The position numbers were made by a program, and so were the translations under genes. Of a stretch of 64,000 bases of DNA, positions 19,265 to 29,472 are shown piece by piece. Origin of the DNA: Thioploca sp. (GTDB lineage Bacteria > Pseudomonadota > Gammaproteobacteria > Beggiatoales > Beggiatoaceae); assembly GCA_012032555.1 (NCBI GenBank), contig JAAUSR010000010.1:46132-110131 (forward strand). The letters run 5' to 3'. Each line of letters opens with the position of its first letter. The first letter of the stretch is position 1. The notes beneath the pieces were generated by a model that was not told where the DNA came from, ran no database searches, and saw only the letters and a program-made list of their open reading frames with translations.

Positions 19265-22200
19265 ATGAAAATCCGCACCCAATTGTTGGTAACATCTTTG
19301 TCAATTTTAGGCGTTATGTTAATTACGGGGAGTTTCAGCATTATCCAATTAAAAAAGTTATATGAAGATAGCATGGGAATTATGCTCCAAAAAGTGCCAC
19401 TACAAAATGCCGTAACCGAAATTAAATTAAATACGACAACCGCACACCTCTGGTTTGAAGAAATTATGGTTGGTAAAGAAGAAAAACCAGCAATAAAAAC
19501 AGTTTGGCAATTGTTAGATAACAGTTTATGGTATGCTGATGCAATAGTTAAAGGAGGAACTCGCGAACTCGATATTTTTTACCCCATTAATGATGAAGCG
19601 ATAGCAGGACAAATACAGTTTGTTAAACAAGATATAGAAAAGCTTATTAACTCAGCTCAGCTCCGCTTTAATAATCCAATTGTTGCTCAGGAAAGCCAGG
19701 AACAAGCATTGGATGACCAATTTGACTGGATTTTCGATAGATTTATTGATAATGCTAATCAAGTCCAAACTTTACTCAAAACTAAAATAGCCAATGACTT
19801 AAAGCATTTAGATGAATATGTCAACACACTTAAGTACATTTTAATTATAATTCATTTGTTAGGAATCGGTATAGTTACTTGGATAAGCTATTCTCTTATT
19901 CGTGAAATAAGGTATCAAGTTGGTGGTGAACCTGCCGAGATTGCTTCTATTGCTGAACAGATAGCCGCTGGCCATTTTAATCTCTATTTTAAGACGGGTA
20001 GCTCGACAACTGGTATTTACGCTGCTGTACAAAAAATGGTTAAAAATCTACAGCAAATAACTAGCGAACAAGAACAACAAAACTGGCTAAGAAGAGGACA
20101 AACACAACTCAGTGAGCGAATGAGGGGTGAGCAAACTATTTTGCAGTTAGCTGAAAATATTCTCCAGTTTATAACCCCTTACCTCGATGCTTCTGTTGGT
20201 GCTTTTTATCTACTGCAACTAACCGAAAAAAAAGATTACCTGAAAATGATAGCCAGTTATGCTTATACTTGGCGCAATAATTCAAATTATGAATTTCAAA
20301 TTGGTGAAGGCATTGTCGGCCAAGTGGCTTTAGAACGTAAATTATTTGTCACTCACAAAGTTCCAGCTAATTACATGCTTATTCAATCGGGGTTAGGAGA
20401 ATCAAATCCCCATGCTCTTTTAGTTGCTCCTATTTTATATGAGAACACTTTGATCGGTGTCATTGAATTCGCTTCTTTTTCCGCTTTTACCGAAGCACAC
20501 CTCGAATTACTCAAATTAACACGACCGGCTATAGCGATTGCTATCAATATGGCCCAGTCACGTACTCAAACGCAAGAATTATTAGAACAAAGTCAACTAC
20601 AGGCAGAAGAGTTACGATCTCAACAAGAAGAACTACAACAAACTAATGAAGAATTACAGGCACAAGCCGTACAACTCCAAAATCAACAAGAAGAACTACG
20701 TCAAATCAATGAACAATTAGAAGAACGGAGTCAAGAATTAGAACGTGAGCAATTGGCTATTCAAGAAAAGAATGTTGAATTAGAACAAGTTAACCTAGTG
20801 ATTGAAGCAAAGGTGGAAGAACTCGAATTAACAAGCCAATATAAATCCGAATTTCTCGCCAATATCTCTCATGAATTACGTACGCCATTAAATAGTTTAC
20901 TCATTTTATCTCAAGTTTTAACCAGTAACAAAGAAGGTAATTTAACGGCAGAACAGCTTAAATATGCTCAAACAATCTATAGTGCTAGTGCTGATTTACT
21001 GAATTTAATTAATGATATTCTCGATTTATCTAAAGTTGAAGCAGGTAAAATGGAAATTAATCTTGAGCCGGTTGCTTTAACCCAGTTAATTACCGTTTTA
21101 GAAGATCGATTCCGTCTGATCGCTCAAGAAAAAGGATTGAAATGGGTCATCCAATTGGCGAATGACTTACCGCCTTCTTTATATACAGATGAACAACGCT
21201 TGATCCAAATCCTTACAAATTTACTAGGTAATGCATTTAAATTCACTGCTAAAGGACAAATCACTTTAGCCATTCACCGACCGGCACAATCTACTCATTT
21301 AACAAAGGAAAATTTGGATACCTTTAACTGTATCGCCATTGATATCATTGATACCGGTATTGGTATACCCACAGAGAAGCAACAACTCATTTTTGAAGCT
21401 TTTCAACAAGTTGACGGAACTACCAGTCGTCAATATGGTGGTACCGGTCTTGGATTATCTATTTCTCGCCAGTTAGTTCATTTACTCGGTGGTGAAATTC
21501 ATCTGCAAAGTAAGGAAGGTGAAGGCAGTATTTTTACCGTCTATTTACCGGAACAGTTGCCAACCAAACCAACTTCAATTGAACCAGAACCACCACCAGT
21601 AATAACCTCTTCTCCTTCTCCAATCACCTTACCAGTTGTGCTAGCTAAGCCACCGGAAACCATTGAAGATGATCGAGATAACTTACAAGAAAGTGATAAA
21701 TTTCTTCTCATTATTGAAGATGATTTAACCTTTGCTCATTTACTTATGAAAACAGCACATGAGAAAGCTTTTAAATGTTTAGTTGCTACCGAGGGTCAAA
21801 GTGGTTTGCAACTGGCTAGAAAATATCAACCACATGCTATTATCTTAGATATTGGGTTACCTAAAATCGATGGTTGGAGCATTATGGAACAACTCAAAGC
21901 GGATTCACATACTCGCCCTATTCCAGTCCACTTTATTTCTGGTACGGATTCTCAGCAAATGGCTAAACAACGGGGGGCTATTGGTTATTGTCTAAAGCCA
22001 GTTAGCCGAGAGGGTCTTTATGAAGTTTTTAATAATATCGACCACTTTATCACTAAGACTGTAAAAGAGTTATTAATTTTGTCAGATGAACTGAATCATC
22101 AACAAGCATTAATGAAAATTGTTAAGTCCAGCGATATTCACGTCACTTTAGCCATGATTGGTCGTGAAGTTTACCCCATGTTGCAAGGGTGTGAATTTGA

Positions 22201-22864
22201 TTGCGTGGTGTTAGATGTAAGTGTAGAACCAGATAAAGGTATCCATTTGCTTGAAGAATTGTACCCCGAACTGCATTTACGCCAAATGCCGGTTATTATT
22301 TATGCTGAACGTGATTTAACCACTTTAGAAGAATCTATCCTAAAAACCTACCTGGATGAACTAATTGTCAAAGAAGCCCATTCTCCAGAAAAACTACTCG
22401 ATGAAGTAACTTTATTTCTCCATCAAATTGAATCACACTTATCTCAATCTCAACAACAATTATTGCACCAAATTCATGAGCAACAAAATTGTTTAGTGGG
22501 TAAACAAGTTTTATTGGTTGATGATGATATGCGTAACGTGTTTGCTTTAGCAGCCGCTTTAGAGAAAGAAGGAATTGAAATACTAGTGGCACATGATGGT
22601 CATCATGCCATACAACAGTTACAAGCCAAACCGGATATTGCTATGGTATTAATGGATATCATGATGCCTAAAATAGATGGTCATGATGCTATTCGCCAAA
22701 TTCGTGCTCAACCACAGTTCCGTCAATTGCCAATTATTGCACTAACCGCTAAAGCGATGAAAGCCGATAGAACCAAATGCCTTGAAGCCGGTGCCAATGA
22801 TTATTTAGCTAAACCAATTAATATCCATAACCTCTTATCGTTATTACGGGTATGGTTACATTAA
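19265..22864 (+). CDS. Membrane hybrid histidine kinase with GAF, coiled coil and three receivers
   Basis: The 1199-residue protein has two membrane segments (about 7-27 and 191-209) around a periplasmic helical domain, a HAMP-like linker (about 210-265), a GAF domain (about 285-430), a long Gln/Glu-rich coiled coil (about 430-525), HisKA (His536 in [10 protein letters not shown]), HATPase (about 635-763, DTGIGI and GGTGLGLSI), a proline-rich hinge (765-800), and three receivers with Asp862, Asp984 and Asp1131. The middle receiver is degenerate: its acidic pair is reduced to SDE and the region after Asp984 lacks the usual MP. The architecture resembles BarA-like superkinases. AAAGGAGTGG precedes the ATG. 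Ligand unknown. Confidence 0.92.
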   Translation: MKIRTQLLVTSLSILGVMLITGSFSIIQLKKLYEDSMGIMLQKVPLQNAVTEIKLNTTTAHLWFEEIMVGKEEKPAIKTVWQLLDNSLWYADAIVKGGTRELDIFYPINDEAIAGQIQFVKQDIEKLINSAQLRFNNPIVAQESQEQALDDQFDWIFDRFIDNANQVQTLLKTKIANDLKHLDEYVNTLKYILIIIHLLGIGIVTWISYSLIREIRYQVGGEPAEIASIAEQIAAGHFNLYFKTGSSTTGIYAAVQKMVKNLQQITSEQEQQNWLRRGQTQLSERMRGEQTILQLAENILQFITPYLDASVGAFYLLQLTEKKDYLKMIASYAYTWRNNSNYEFQIGEGIVGQVALERKLFVTHKVPANYMLIQSGLGESNPHALLVAPILYENTLIGVIEFASFSAFTEAHLELLKLTRPAIAIAINMAQSRTQTQELLEQSQLQAEELRSQQEELQQTNEELQAQAVQLQNQQEELRQINEQLEERSQELEREQLAIQEKNVELEQVNLVIEAKVEELELTSQYKSEFLANISHELRTPLNSLLILSQVLTSNKEGNLTAEQLKYAQTIYSASADLLNLINDILDLSKVEAGKMEINLEPVALTQLITVLEDRFRLIAQEKGLKWVIQLANDLPPSLYTDEQRLIQILTNLLGNAFKFTAKGQITLAIHRPAQSTHLTKENLDTFNCIAIDIIDTGIGIPTEKQQLIFEAFQQVDGTTSRQYGGTGLGLSISRQLVHLLGGEIHLQSKEGEGSIFTVYLPEQLPTKPTSIEPEPPPVITSSPSPITLPVVLAKPPETIEDDRDNLQESDKFLLIIEDDLTFAHLLMKTAHEKAFKCLVATEGQSGLQLARKYQPHAIILDIGLPKIDGWSIMEQLKADSHTRPIPVHFISGTDSQQMAKQRGAIGYCLKPVSREGLYEVFNNIDHFITKTVKELLILSDELNHQQALMKIVKSSDIHVTLAMIGREVYPMLQGCEFDCVVLDVSVEPDKGIHLLEELYPELHLRQMPVIIYAERDLTTLEESILKTYLDELIVKEAHSPEKLLDEVTLFLHQIESHLSQSQQQLLHQIHEQQNCLVGKQVLLVDDDMRNVFALAAALEKEGIEILVAHDGHHAIQQLQAKPDIAMVLMDIMMPKIDGHDAIRQIRAQPQFRQLPIIALTAKAMKADRTKCLEAGANDYLAKPINIHNLLSLLRVWLH

Positions 22865-22924
22865 CTGGAGTTCGCTGTAAAAATATACTAATTTTAGGTA
22901 AATCATAACGACCTACTTAATTCA

Positions 22925-23030
22925 TTACTGCCATTAAGTTAAGCCTGATTTTCCCCCGCCAAGGAAGGGGTGAGGGGGATTAACCATTAGGATAAGATTA
23001 ACTGTTTTAACCACCCCAGCTTCGCCTCTC
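22925..23030. repeat. Truncated copy of a palindromic MITE-like element
   Basis: The 432-bp gap before slt contains no gene. TTACTGCCATTAAGTTAAG (22925-22943) followed by TTTCCCCCGCC and GGGGTGAGGGGG matches the end and inner arm of the complete element at 45235-45390. The opposite arm is recognisable (GTTTTAACCACCCCA) but decays after about 23030, and its terminal repeat is gone. Confidence 0.65.
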
Positions 23031-23296
23031 GTCACGGAGTAAACCCGATCATCCTACGTTTCCGAAAAGTTGATAGGTGCTTTGCTGGTTTCGTACTTAC
23101 TTAACTCATGGTCAGTCGGTTCAGTGGAACCCTCAATACCAATAATCCGCACGCCTCGAAAATTGATAACGGCTAAACTCCCTTAATATTAAATGAATTT
23201 AGGTGCATAAATTGCCTACCTTAACACCTTAATGAATAATCATATAAAATAATAGTAATGTTAAAAAATTACCCCGATTGATAGGATTTTTAGAGC

Positions 23297-25306
23297 ATGA
23301 AATCAATGTTTGACTTGATGATGAACAGACAATACTTGCTTTACAAGATAATTATTTTATCGTTAATTAACTTTAATATCTTTGCTGAGGAGTTAACTAC
23401 ACAACATTGGCAATTTCAATATGCTTATGAAGCATTTAAAAATAATAAGTTAGAAAAATTTCAATCATTATCAATTGCTTTATCAGATTATCCACTTTAT
23501 TACTATCTACAATATCTGGAGATCAGTTCTAAACTTTCAGAACATTCCTTTTCATCAATAGCAACTTTTTTAAAGCAATATGGTAATACTTACTTCGGCG
23601 AAAAATTACGTCGGGATTGGTTAAAAATATTAGCTCAAGAACAGAATTGGAGTACTTTTTTACAAAATTATACGCCAAGTGAATCGACTACCTTGCAATG
23701 TTATTATGTGCAAGCTCGTTTAGCAACGGGACAACAAATTGAGACCGCTCTTGAAGAGATTAAAAAAATATGGTTAGTTGGTTATTCACAACCCAATGCC
23801 TGCGATTTAGCTTTTGAGTCTCTCTATCAAAGCAATCTGATGAATGATGCTTTAGTATGGGAACGAATTCAGTTAGCGATGCAAAATAAGAAATTATCAC
23901 TTGCAATTACTTTAGCAAAACGGTTAAGTCCGAGTGAACAAGCTTGGTTCACGTTATGGCAAACGATGCATTATCAACCCGAGCAAACTTTAGCGACATT
24001 TAATTATCCCGATTTACCCATCATTCGGACGATTATTTTGTATGGTATTAACCGTTTAGCAACGGGTCAATTTGATCTCGCTTATAGCTATTGGGAAAAA
24101 CTACAACGTGATTATGCCTTCTCAGTAACACAAATCGGTGAAATGCAGCGTGATTTAGCCTTAACAAGTGTTAAACAACATCATCCCGATGCACTAAAAT
24201 GGTTAGCCGCAATCAATAGACATTTTCTCACAGAAGAAGCGAGTGAAGCCCGTATTAAATTGGCTTTAAGGCAACAACATTGGCCGGCATTACTCGATTT
24301 CATTACCGAAATGCCATTAGCGCAAAGGCATTCTTTACAATGGCGTTATTGGTTAGGACGCGCTCTTGAACAAACTAGTCAGCCAACTCAAGCACAAAAG
24401 TTATTTGTGGAACTCGCTAAAGAGCGTGACTATTATGGGTTCCTGGCTGCAGATCGAATTGGAACCAAATATCAGATGAAAAATCGACCGATTCAATATA
24501 CTCCAACTGATCAAGCTCATTTAATGAAGAACCAAAGTGTTCGCGCTGCCTATGAATTTTATCAATTAAGTCAGCTGATTACTGGAGAAGAACAATGGCT
24601 CCTCAATGCACGCCGGGAATGGGATTATGGCATTAAACAACTGACATCCGATCAACAAGCCGTTGCTGCAGCATTAGCCAATCGTTGGGGCTGGCATGAC
24701 CGAGCGGTCATGACATCCGCTCAAGCCGGTTATTATGATGATTTAGAAGTTCGTTTTCCACTCGCTTATTATCCGGATCTCACCACGGCAGCTAACCAGC
24801 AAAATGTTGATCTAGCCTGGGTTTATGGCATCGTTCGCCAAGAGAGTGCGTTTATGGCCAAAGCGCGTTCTCATGCTGGTGCACTGGGATTAATGCAATT
24901 AATGCCAGCAACTGGTCGCTCAATAGCGAGACGGTTGGGTTTAAAACTAATAAGAGTACAAGATATTTTAGCCATTGATACCAATGTTAGTTTAGGAACA
25001 AGTTATTTGCGCCAAATGCTGGACCGGTTTGGTGGTAATTACATGCTGGCAACAGCCGCTTACAATGCTGGTCCTGGGCGTGCAGAACGTTGGGCAGAAG
25101 AAAATAGTTGTTTACCGGCCGATATCTGGGTTGAAATGATTCCCTTTAATGAAACTCGTAAATACGTTCGTAATGTTTTATTTTATACAGTTGTGTTTGA
25201 ATCCCGATTAGGACAACGTCCTCATTCTCTGCGTATCAGCCTATCTCCCTATGATAATTGTACATTCCAAGATAATGAATCAAATAAGGTAGCCAAAATA
25301 AAATAA
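23297..25306 (+). CDS. slt: Soluble lytic murein transglycosylase, Slt70 type
   Basis: This periplasmic enzyme cleaves the glycan strand of peptidoglycan with formation of 1,6-anhydromuramic acid. The 669-residue product has an N-terminal signal (about 11-30, ending NIFA), a long superhelical U/L domain of alpha-helical repeats (about 35-490) and a C-terminal lysozyme-like domain with catalytic Glu516 in VRQESAF, GALGLMQLMPATG, and AAYNAGPGRAERW. Length and order match Slt70. ATG 23297 is slightly upstream of a possible internal ATG before the hydrophobic core. No co-transcribed gene follows; repeats and fragments lie downstream. Confidence 0.93.
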   Translation: MKSMFDLMMNRQYLLYKIIILSLINFNIFAEELTTQHWQFQYAYEAFKNNKLEKFQSLSIALSDYPLYYYLQYLEISSKLSEHSFSSIATFLKQYGNTYFGEKLRRDWLKILAQEQNWSTFLQNYTPSESTTLQCYYVQARLATGQQIETALEEIKKIWLVGYSQPNACDLAFESLYQSNLMNDALVWERIQLAMQNKKLSLAITLAKRLSPSEQAWFTLWQTMHYQPEQTLATFNYPDLPIIRTIILYGINRLATGQFDLAYSYWEKLQRDYAFSVTQIGEMQRDLALTSVKQHHPDALKWLAAINRHFLTEEASEARIKLALRQQHWPALLDFITEMPLAQRHSLQWRYWLGRALEQTSQPTQAQKLFVELAKERDYYGFLAADRIGTKYQMKNRPIQYTPTDQAHLMKNQSVRAAYEFYQLSQLITGEEQWLLNARREWDYGIKQLTSDQQAVAAALANRWGWHDRAVMTSAQAGYYDDLEVRFPLAYYPDLTTAANQQNVDLAWVYGIVRQESAFMAKARSHAGALGLMQLMPATGRSIARRLGLKLIRVQDILAIDTNVSLGTSYLRQMLDRFGGNYMLATAAYNAGPGRAERWAEENSCLPADIWVEMIPFNETRKYVRNVLFYTVVFESRLGQRPHSLRISLSPYDNCTFQDNESNKVAKIK

Positions 25307-25376
25307 TACTTATTTATCGTCAAGGAACTACCTATTTTCGTAAACTCGAAGAAATTAAATCAATTAGCACTTAGCG

Positions 25377-25438
25377 GTGGGCAAAATGCCGGGTGAGTTC
25401 TATACCCATACCCAGCACCGGGGCGGCATTTTGCCCAC
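25377..25438. repeat. Perfect 14-bp hairpin element
   Basis: GTGGGCAAAATGCC (25377-25390) and GGCATTTTGCCCAC (25425-25438) pair perfectly around a 34-nt loop. There is no T-run, so it is a mobile palindrome rather than a terminator. Flanking DNA reads as a protein-like frame on both sides (LIYRQGTTYFRKLEEIKS before, LPGLQLAIQALQEQELW after) but in different frames, as if the element had inserted into a gene fragment. Confidence 0.65.
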
Positions 25439-25610
25439 TCTACCTGGCTTGCAATTAGCTATTCAAGCATTACAAGAACAAGAACTTTGGACTTCGGCTA
25501 CTTTACCGGGTTTTCCTCAAGAAATTCACGCCGAACAATTGCAGCGACACAGTTGGAAAACTTATGAAAATATTAGACTTAAACCGGCTAGCCGAGAGAA
25601 TCATTAGATT

Positions 25611-25866
25611 GACTCGTTTTCAGCCGAAAACGAGTCCCACCGCCCTTAAGTTAAGGATCCCCCCCCTTGGAAAAAGGGGGGCGAGGGGGGATTTGAAATG
25701 CCTGACTTGCCAAGAAATCCCCCTCAATCCCCCATTTAGAAAATGGGGAAATCAATTGCTTATAAGTTAAGGGCAGACACGCAGGTCTGCCCCTACAAAA
25801 TCCTTTGTAAAACCGGAATGTAGGGGCGAACCTAAGTGTTCGCCCTCGCTTAACTTAATGGCAGTG
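25611..25866. repeat. Cluster of palindromic repeats sharing ends with the 45.2-kb element
   Basis: From left to right: a perfect 11-bp hairpin GACTCGTTTTC/GAAAACGAGTC with a 4-nt loop (25611-25636); CGCCCTTAAGTTAAGG and an inverted CGCTTAACTTAATGGCAGTG (25847-25866) as outer ends; C-rich and G-rich arms; and inner modules GGGCAGACACGCAGGTCTGC and GTAGGGGCGAACCTAAGTGT. The last two modules recur in swapped order at 32600-32670. Open frames crossing this region have no coding character. Confidence 0.7.
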
Positions 25867-26010
25867 GTGTCTAAGCGTGGGAACGAAAAAAAATTCAACC
25901 TACATGGAATCTAACAAATAAGTAGCTCGCCTGGAATTTTGTGGTATGCGGGAAAAGATTGTGTAACATCATTATTTGGTTAATTCTTGATTCCGACAAA
26001 AAAATATTTT

Positions 26011-26774
26011 ATGAATAATGAGATTGAATTAAAACTGTTAAGAGAAATAGAAGAATTAAAAAAACAAATTGCTATTTTAAGGGTAAGGAAGAAAATCAAA
26101 TTCCCACTTACCTGTACAGTAAAATTAGAGATATTGATTTAAAAAAGTTATTTGAGATTGAACAGAATTTAGATGACAGTATTTTTGATGAATGGTTAAA
26201 CAATCAAATTGAAATAGATCACTCAATAGAATTGTTTTTAAAAGATTTAATAGCCGATAACAAATCTTTAATTGAACGCTATGGTGAAGAAGATTTAAAA
26301 GTGAAATTTATCGTGCCAATTTTAAATAAAGTCCGGTTTAAATCTTATGAAAAGAAGATTCGAGATTTTTATGAATTACCCATGAGCTATGTGACTGATC
26401 AATTTATCTTAAATGGTACCGTAGATTTTGTCGTGTCCCAAGGATTAGTCGAGAGCAAAAAACCGTATTTTTTTATTCAAGAATTTAAAAAAAGTGAAGA
26501 TTATGGCAATCCCAGACCACAACTGTTAGCTGAATTGATCAGTGCAGTTGAATTAAATGACTGGAAATTCATAAAAGGGGCTTATATTACCGGTGGAAAT
26601 TGGCATTTTGCTATCTTGGAGAAATTAGCACTTCATAAATATCAATATTTTATATCACAAAATTTTGATTCAACCAAAATAGAGGATTTAAAATCAATCT
26701 ACAAAAACCTCTTATTTGTTAAAAACGAGATACTCGCTATGGTAGAAGCAGAATTATCGTTGGGGTCAGAGTAA
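26011..26774 (+). pseudogene. PD-(D/E)XK nuclease-like protein (type I R-subunit N-terminal type), frameshifted
   Basis: The downstream part (open from a TTG at 26232) reads as a protein of about 180 residues with LKVKFIVPILNKVRF and a PD-(D/E)XK-like pair, GTVDFVVS and FFIQEFKKSED, followed by PQLLAEL, as in HSDR_N-type and DUF4268-like nuclease domains. Upstream, ATG 26011 reads MNNEIELKLLREIEELKKQI, a coiled coil that breaks at about 26079-26083; restoring one A in TTTAAGGG joins it to KEENQIPTYLYSKIRDIDLK and the main frame. The joined protein would be about 255 residues. No methylase or specificity gene is nearby, so this is a stand-alone protein rather than part of a restriction system. 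Confidence 0.65.
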
Positions 26775-26817
26775 AATTAATGTGATACAATCATATTATT
26801 CAATTAAAATGTTTATC

Positions 26818-27324
26818 TCAACCAAAAATTTTTTGCAGCGGTAAATGAATTTCTAATACCTCATCAATTACTTCGTCATCCTTCATGCTGAAGGTTTTGA
26901 AATGAGTAGGTAGCGAATACACTACGATAGATTTAATTGCCGGCATAATCAACCAACAAGACTTAATTCCTAATGCAAAGTAAGCTCTAAATTTAGATAA
27001 AATATCTTCAAAACCTTGTTTAGGTGAAATGACTTCAATGGCTAATAAAGGCATTTCTGACATTCTTAGAATATCACTTTCTTCACTATATCCAAGATGG
27101 CCGGCATATAAACAGATATCCGGTTTTAATTCATCTCTCGCTTTAAGATGAAATGAACTTAAATCAATTTGGCTAGTATCTAAACTTAATTCGACCAAGG
27201 TCGTAAAATTATCATAGTGAGAAAGTAAGGCAGTTAGCCGGGCTTGAGCTAGGCTATGGTTTAATGATCCCATTTCTAGCTCCTGTTCGTCTATTTGGTA
27301 GTCCGTTGCTACTGAGCTATTCAT
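26818..27324 (-). CDS. Uma2-family (DUF820) PD-(D/E)XK protein
   Basis: The 168-residue protein belongs to the Uma2/DUF820 family of restriction-endonuclease-fold proteins that is expanded in cyanobacteria and large sulfur bacteria. Visible are LKPDICLY with the first acidic residue, LLAIEVISP with the E-x-IS core, the DILSKFRAYFALGIKSCWLI block, and a C-terminal LHLPLQKIF. The catalytic Lys of the usual E-x-K is replaced by Ile-Ser as in most family members. Function is not established; family members are dispersed single genes. It is convergent with the 26011 gene. Confidence 0.85.
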   Translation of the reverse strand: MNSSVATDYQIDEQELEMGSLNHSLAQARLTALLSHYDNFTTLVELSLDTSQIDLSSFHLKARDELKPDICLYAGHLGYSEESDILRMSEMPLLAIEVISPKQGFEDILSKFRAYFALGIKSCWLIMPAIKSIVVYSLPTHFKTFSMKDDEVIDEVLEIHLPLQKIFG

Positions 27325-27588
27325 TAGTTTGTTTTTACCATGATTTATAAGTACTAATTTTTAAATTAGTGGCATGTTAATCAATATCATTTCAAGCTGG
27401 CTATAAAGAATCTGGCTCACTATCCAACACAGTTATGATAGCATTTATTTAAAAGATTTTGTGTAACCTAACTTTGCCAAATGAAACTGCAAATTAAGTT
27501 ATTATTTAATACCCTAACCAAATAAGGTAGTCCGGGTAGCATGAAACAAATTAGGTAAATTCCCCAAGAGGGGGAGAAGGAAATTTTT

Positions 27589-29451
27589 ATGACTCATTTT
27601 TCAACATTTTTCAAAAAAAACAGTTTAGTTCACTTATTGTTCTTAACTGTCCTACTTTCAAAAATAAGCTTTGCTACAGATTCTTCTATTAGTTTTTGCG
27701 AAATAGCGATTTTAACGGGGGGAAGTTGCTTAATTTTAGATAAAGATAATCCTGACTTTGCAACACTCTTTCCCAATACCGTTTTAAATATATTATTAAA
27801 TTCTCTACAACCGACTATCACGGCGGTTACGCCTTTACAATTACCACAAGGCAGTACTGCTGATATTTTAATCACTGCGCCAAAAGCCCATTTCAATAGT
27901 ACGAGCTTAGCGAATTTGAACCTCAGTGGTGGAATTGTCGTCAACACCGGTAAAGCCGTCTTATCTCCTATTCAACTTATCGCCAATGTAAGCGTACCAA
28001 CAACTACTCCGGTAGGATTTTATGATATTACTGCTAAAACAACCTTAGCTGATAACCAAACTGAAACAGTAAGCGGTCGGCAACTATTACAAGTTATTCC
28101 CGCTTCACTGCAGCCGATTATTCTTAGTGTAACGCCTTTAGTAGTATCGAGAAACACTGAATCAACCCGGTTGACTATTTATGGACAAAATACGCATTTT
28201 AGCAATCAATCGCTATTAGATTTCGGGGATGCTGGCTTGACCGTACTCGATACTGTAGTAAAAAGTCCTACTCAGCTACAGGTTGATTTAAACATTACCT
28301 CAACTGCTAAAGTCGGATTTCATAAAGTCAAAGTAAAAACTAACCAGGAGCTAGCTAAAGATATTCAACCACTAGGTCTCCTTCAAGTGTTTGAATCGAA
28401 CCAACCCCCGGCGCTTATTTATCTTCAACCAGCCCAAGGTCGTCAATGGGAAACCTTGTCTATTAATTTGCTCGGTAAGGACACCCATTTTGTTCAAGGC
28501 GAAACTACAGTTAATTGGGGAGATGGAATTCAGGTTGTGCAAACGACGGTTAGCAGTCCTACCGAATTGACAGTAGTCGTCACGCTTACCAGTGAGGCAT
28601 TGCTTGGTCCACGGGATGTTTTTGTCACCACCGGCGCTGAAACGGTTGTATTTACCAATGGGTTTGCCGTGTTCTCACCAGCAACGATTAATTTTACGCC
28701 TAAAGTGGGTAAAACCGGAGAAACCGTGACCCTCACTATTCAAGGCGATGATCAAACTCAGTTTATTCAAGGGCAAACTGAACTAAGAATGGCGACTAGC
28801 AAGGATATTGGGCAATTGGACACGGGTATCATTGTAAAATCTTTGGAAGTACAAAATGCACATTTAGCGACCGCTGTCATTCAGATTGCCAATCAGATTA
28901 CACCAGGAGTACGTTATTTAGCGGTAGTAACTAATAATAAAGAAGTAATGATTCCGGCAAATGGAGAAGTGTTTGAAGTCATTAGCGGGAATGAGGCGCG
29001 GGTGAAGTCGTTAGAACCAGCGGCGGCTGTGCTTGGCGAAACTAAAATCGTTACCTTAAGTGGTGAGAATACTCATTTTAATGCGCAAAGTGTGATAAAG
29101 TGGAGTGGCAGTGGCATTTATGTTAACACGTATCAAGTGCTCAGTGACAACGAGATCCAATTAACCTTGATGATTGATAACAATGCGCCAGTAGGAACAC
29201 AAGGTATTCAAGTTATTACTGGTACTGAAACGGCTAATTTGGCTAATGCGTTTACTTTATTAGCGCCAGAACAAATGGAAATTGTGGTGAACAAACGCGG
29301 TAATCACGGGCAAGTAATGAGTAACCTTGCCGGGATTCAATGTGGCGAAGACTGTACTCACCGTTATGCGAAAGGCACAGTAATCGTGCTGACCGCCGAA
29401 CCCGATCCCGAGGCTCGATTTAGCGGTTGGGAAGCCACCTGTAGAGGATAA
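27589..29451 (+). CDS. N-terminal part of a giant secreted repeat protein, ending at a premature stop
   Basis: The 620-residue product has a signal peptide (about 1-29, ending ISFAT) and five tandem Ig-like (IPT/TIG-like) repeats of about 90-100 residues from residue 78 to about 560, each with a pattern like VTPLQLPQGS, THF, and SPTQLQV. A cysteine-bearing repeat, CGEDCTHRYAKGTVIVLTAE, follows. The frame stops at TAA 29449-29451 right after GWEATCRG and continues in the same frame without further stops to 32505. The repeat structure shows the stop falls inside the first of four such repeats, so the two parts were one gene. A GGGGGAGAAGGAA tract precedes the ATG. Probably an adhesin or surface protein. 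Confidence 0.78.
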   Translation: MTHFSTFFKKNSLVHLLFLTVLLSKISFATDSSISFCEIAILTGGSCLILDKDNPDFATLFPNTVLNILLNSLQPTITAVTPLQLPQGSTADILITAPKAHFNSTSLANLNLSGGIVVNTGKAVLSPIQLIANVSVPTTTPVGFYDITAKTTLADNQTETVSGRQLLQVIPASLQPIILSVTPLVVSRNTESTRLTIYGQNTHFSNQSLLDFGDAGLTVLDTVVKSPTQLQVDLNITSTAKVGFHKVKVKTNQELAKDIQPLGLLQVFESNQPPALIYLQPAQGRQWETLSINLLGKDTHFVQGETTVNWGDGIQVVQTTVSSPTELTVVVTLTSEALLGPRDVFVTTGAETVVFTNGFAVFSPATINFTPKVGKTGETVTLTIQGDDQTQFIQGQTELRMATSKDIGQLDTGIIVKSLEVQNAHLATAVIQIANQITPGVRYLAVVTNNKEVMIPANGEVFEVISGNEARVKSLEPAAAVLGETKIVTLSGENTHFNAQSVIKWSGSGIYVNTYQVLSDNEIQLTLMIDNNAPVGTQGIQVITGTETANLANAFTLLAPEQMEIVVNKRGNHGQVMSNLAGIQCGEDCTHRYAKGTVIVLTAEPDPEARFSGWEATCRG

Positions 29452-29472
29452 GTTCAGGATTCTCAAATCACG

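Noticed and set aside
22900..23060. CRISPR array
   Set aside because: The repeats here and at 25.6, 32.6 and 45.3 kb are isolated palindromes without regular spacers, and no cas gene is present.
25564..25770. 68-codon open frame on the plus strand
   Set aside because: It runs straight through G-rich and C-rich palindromic repeats and has no protein-like composition.
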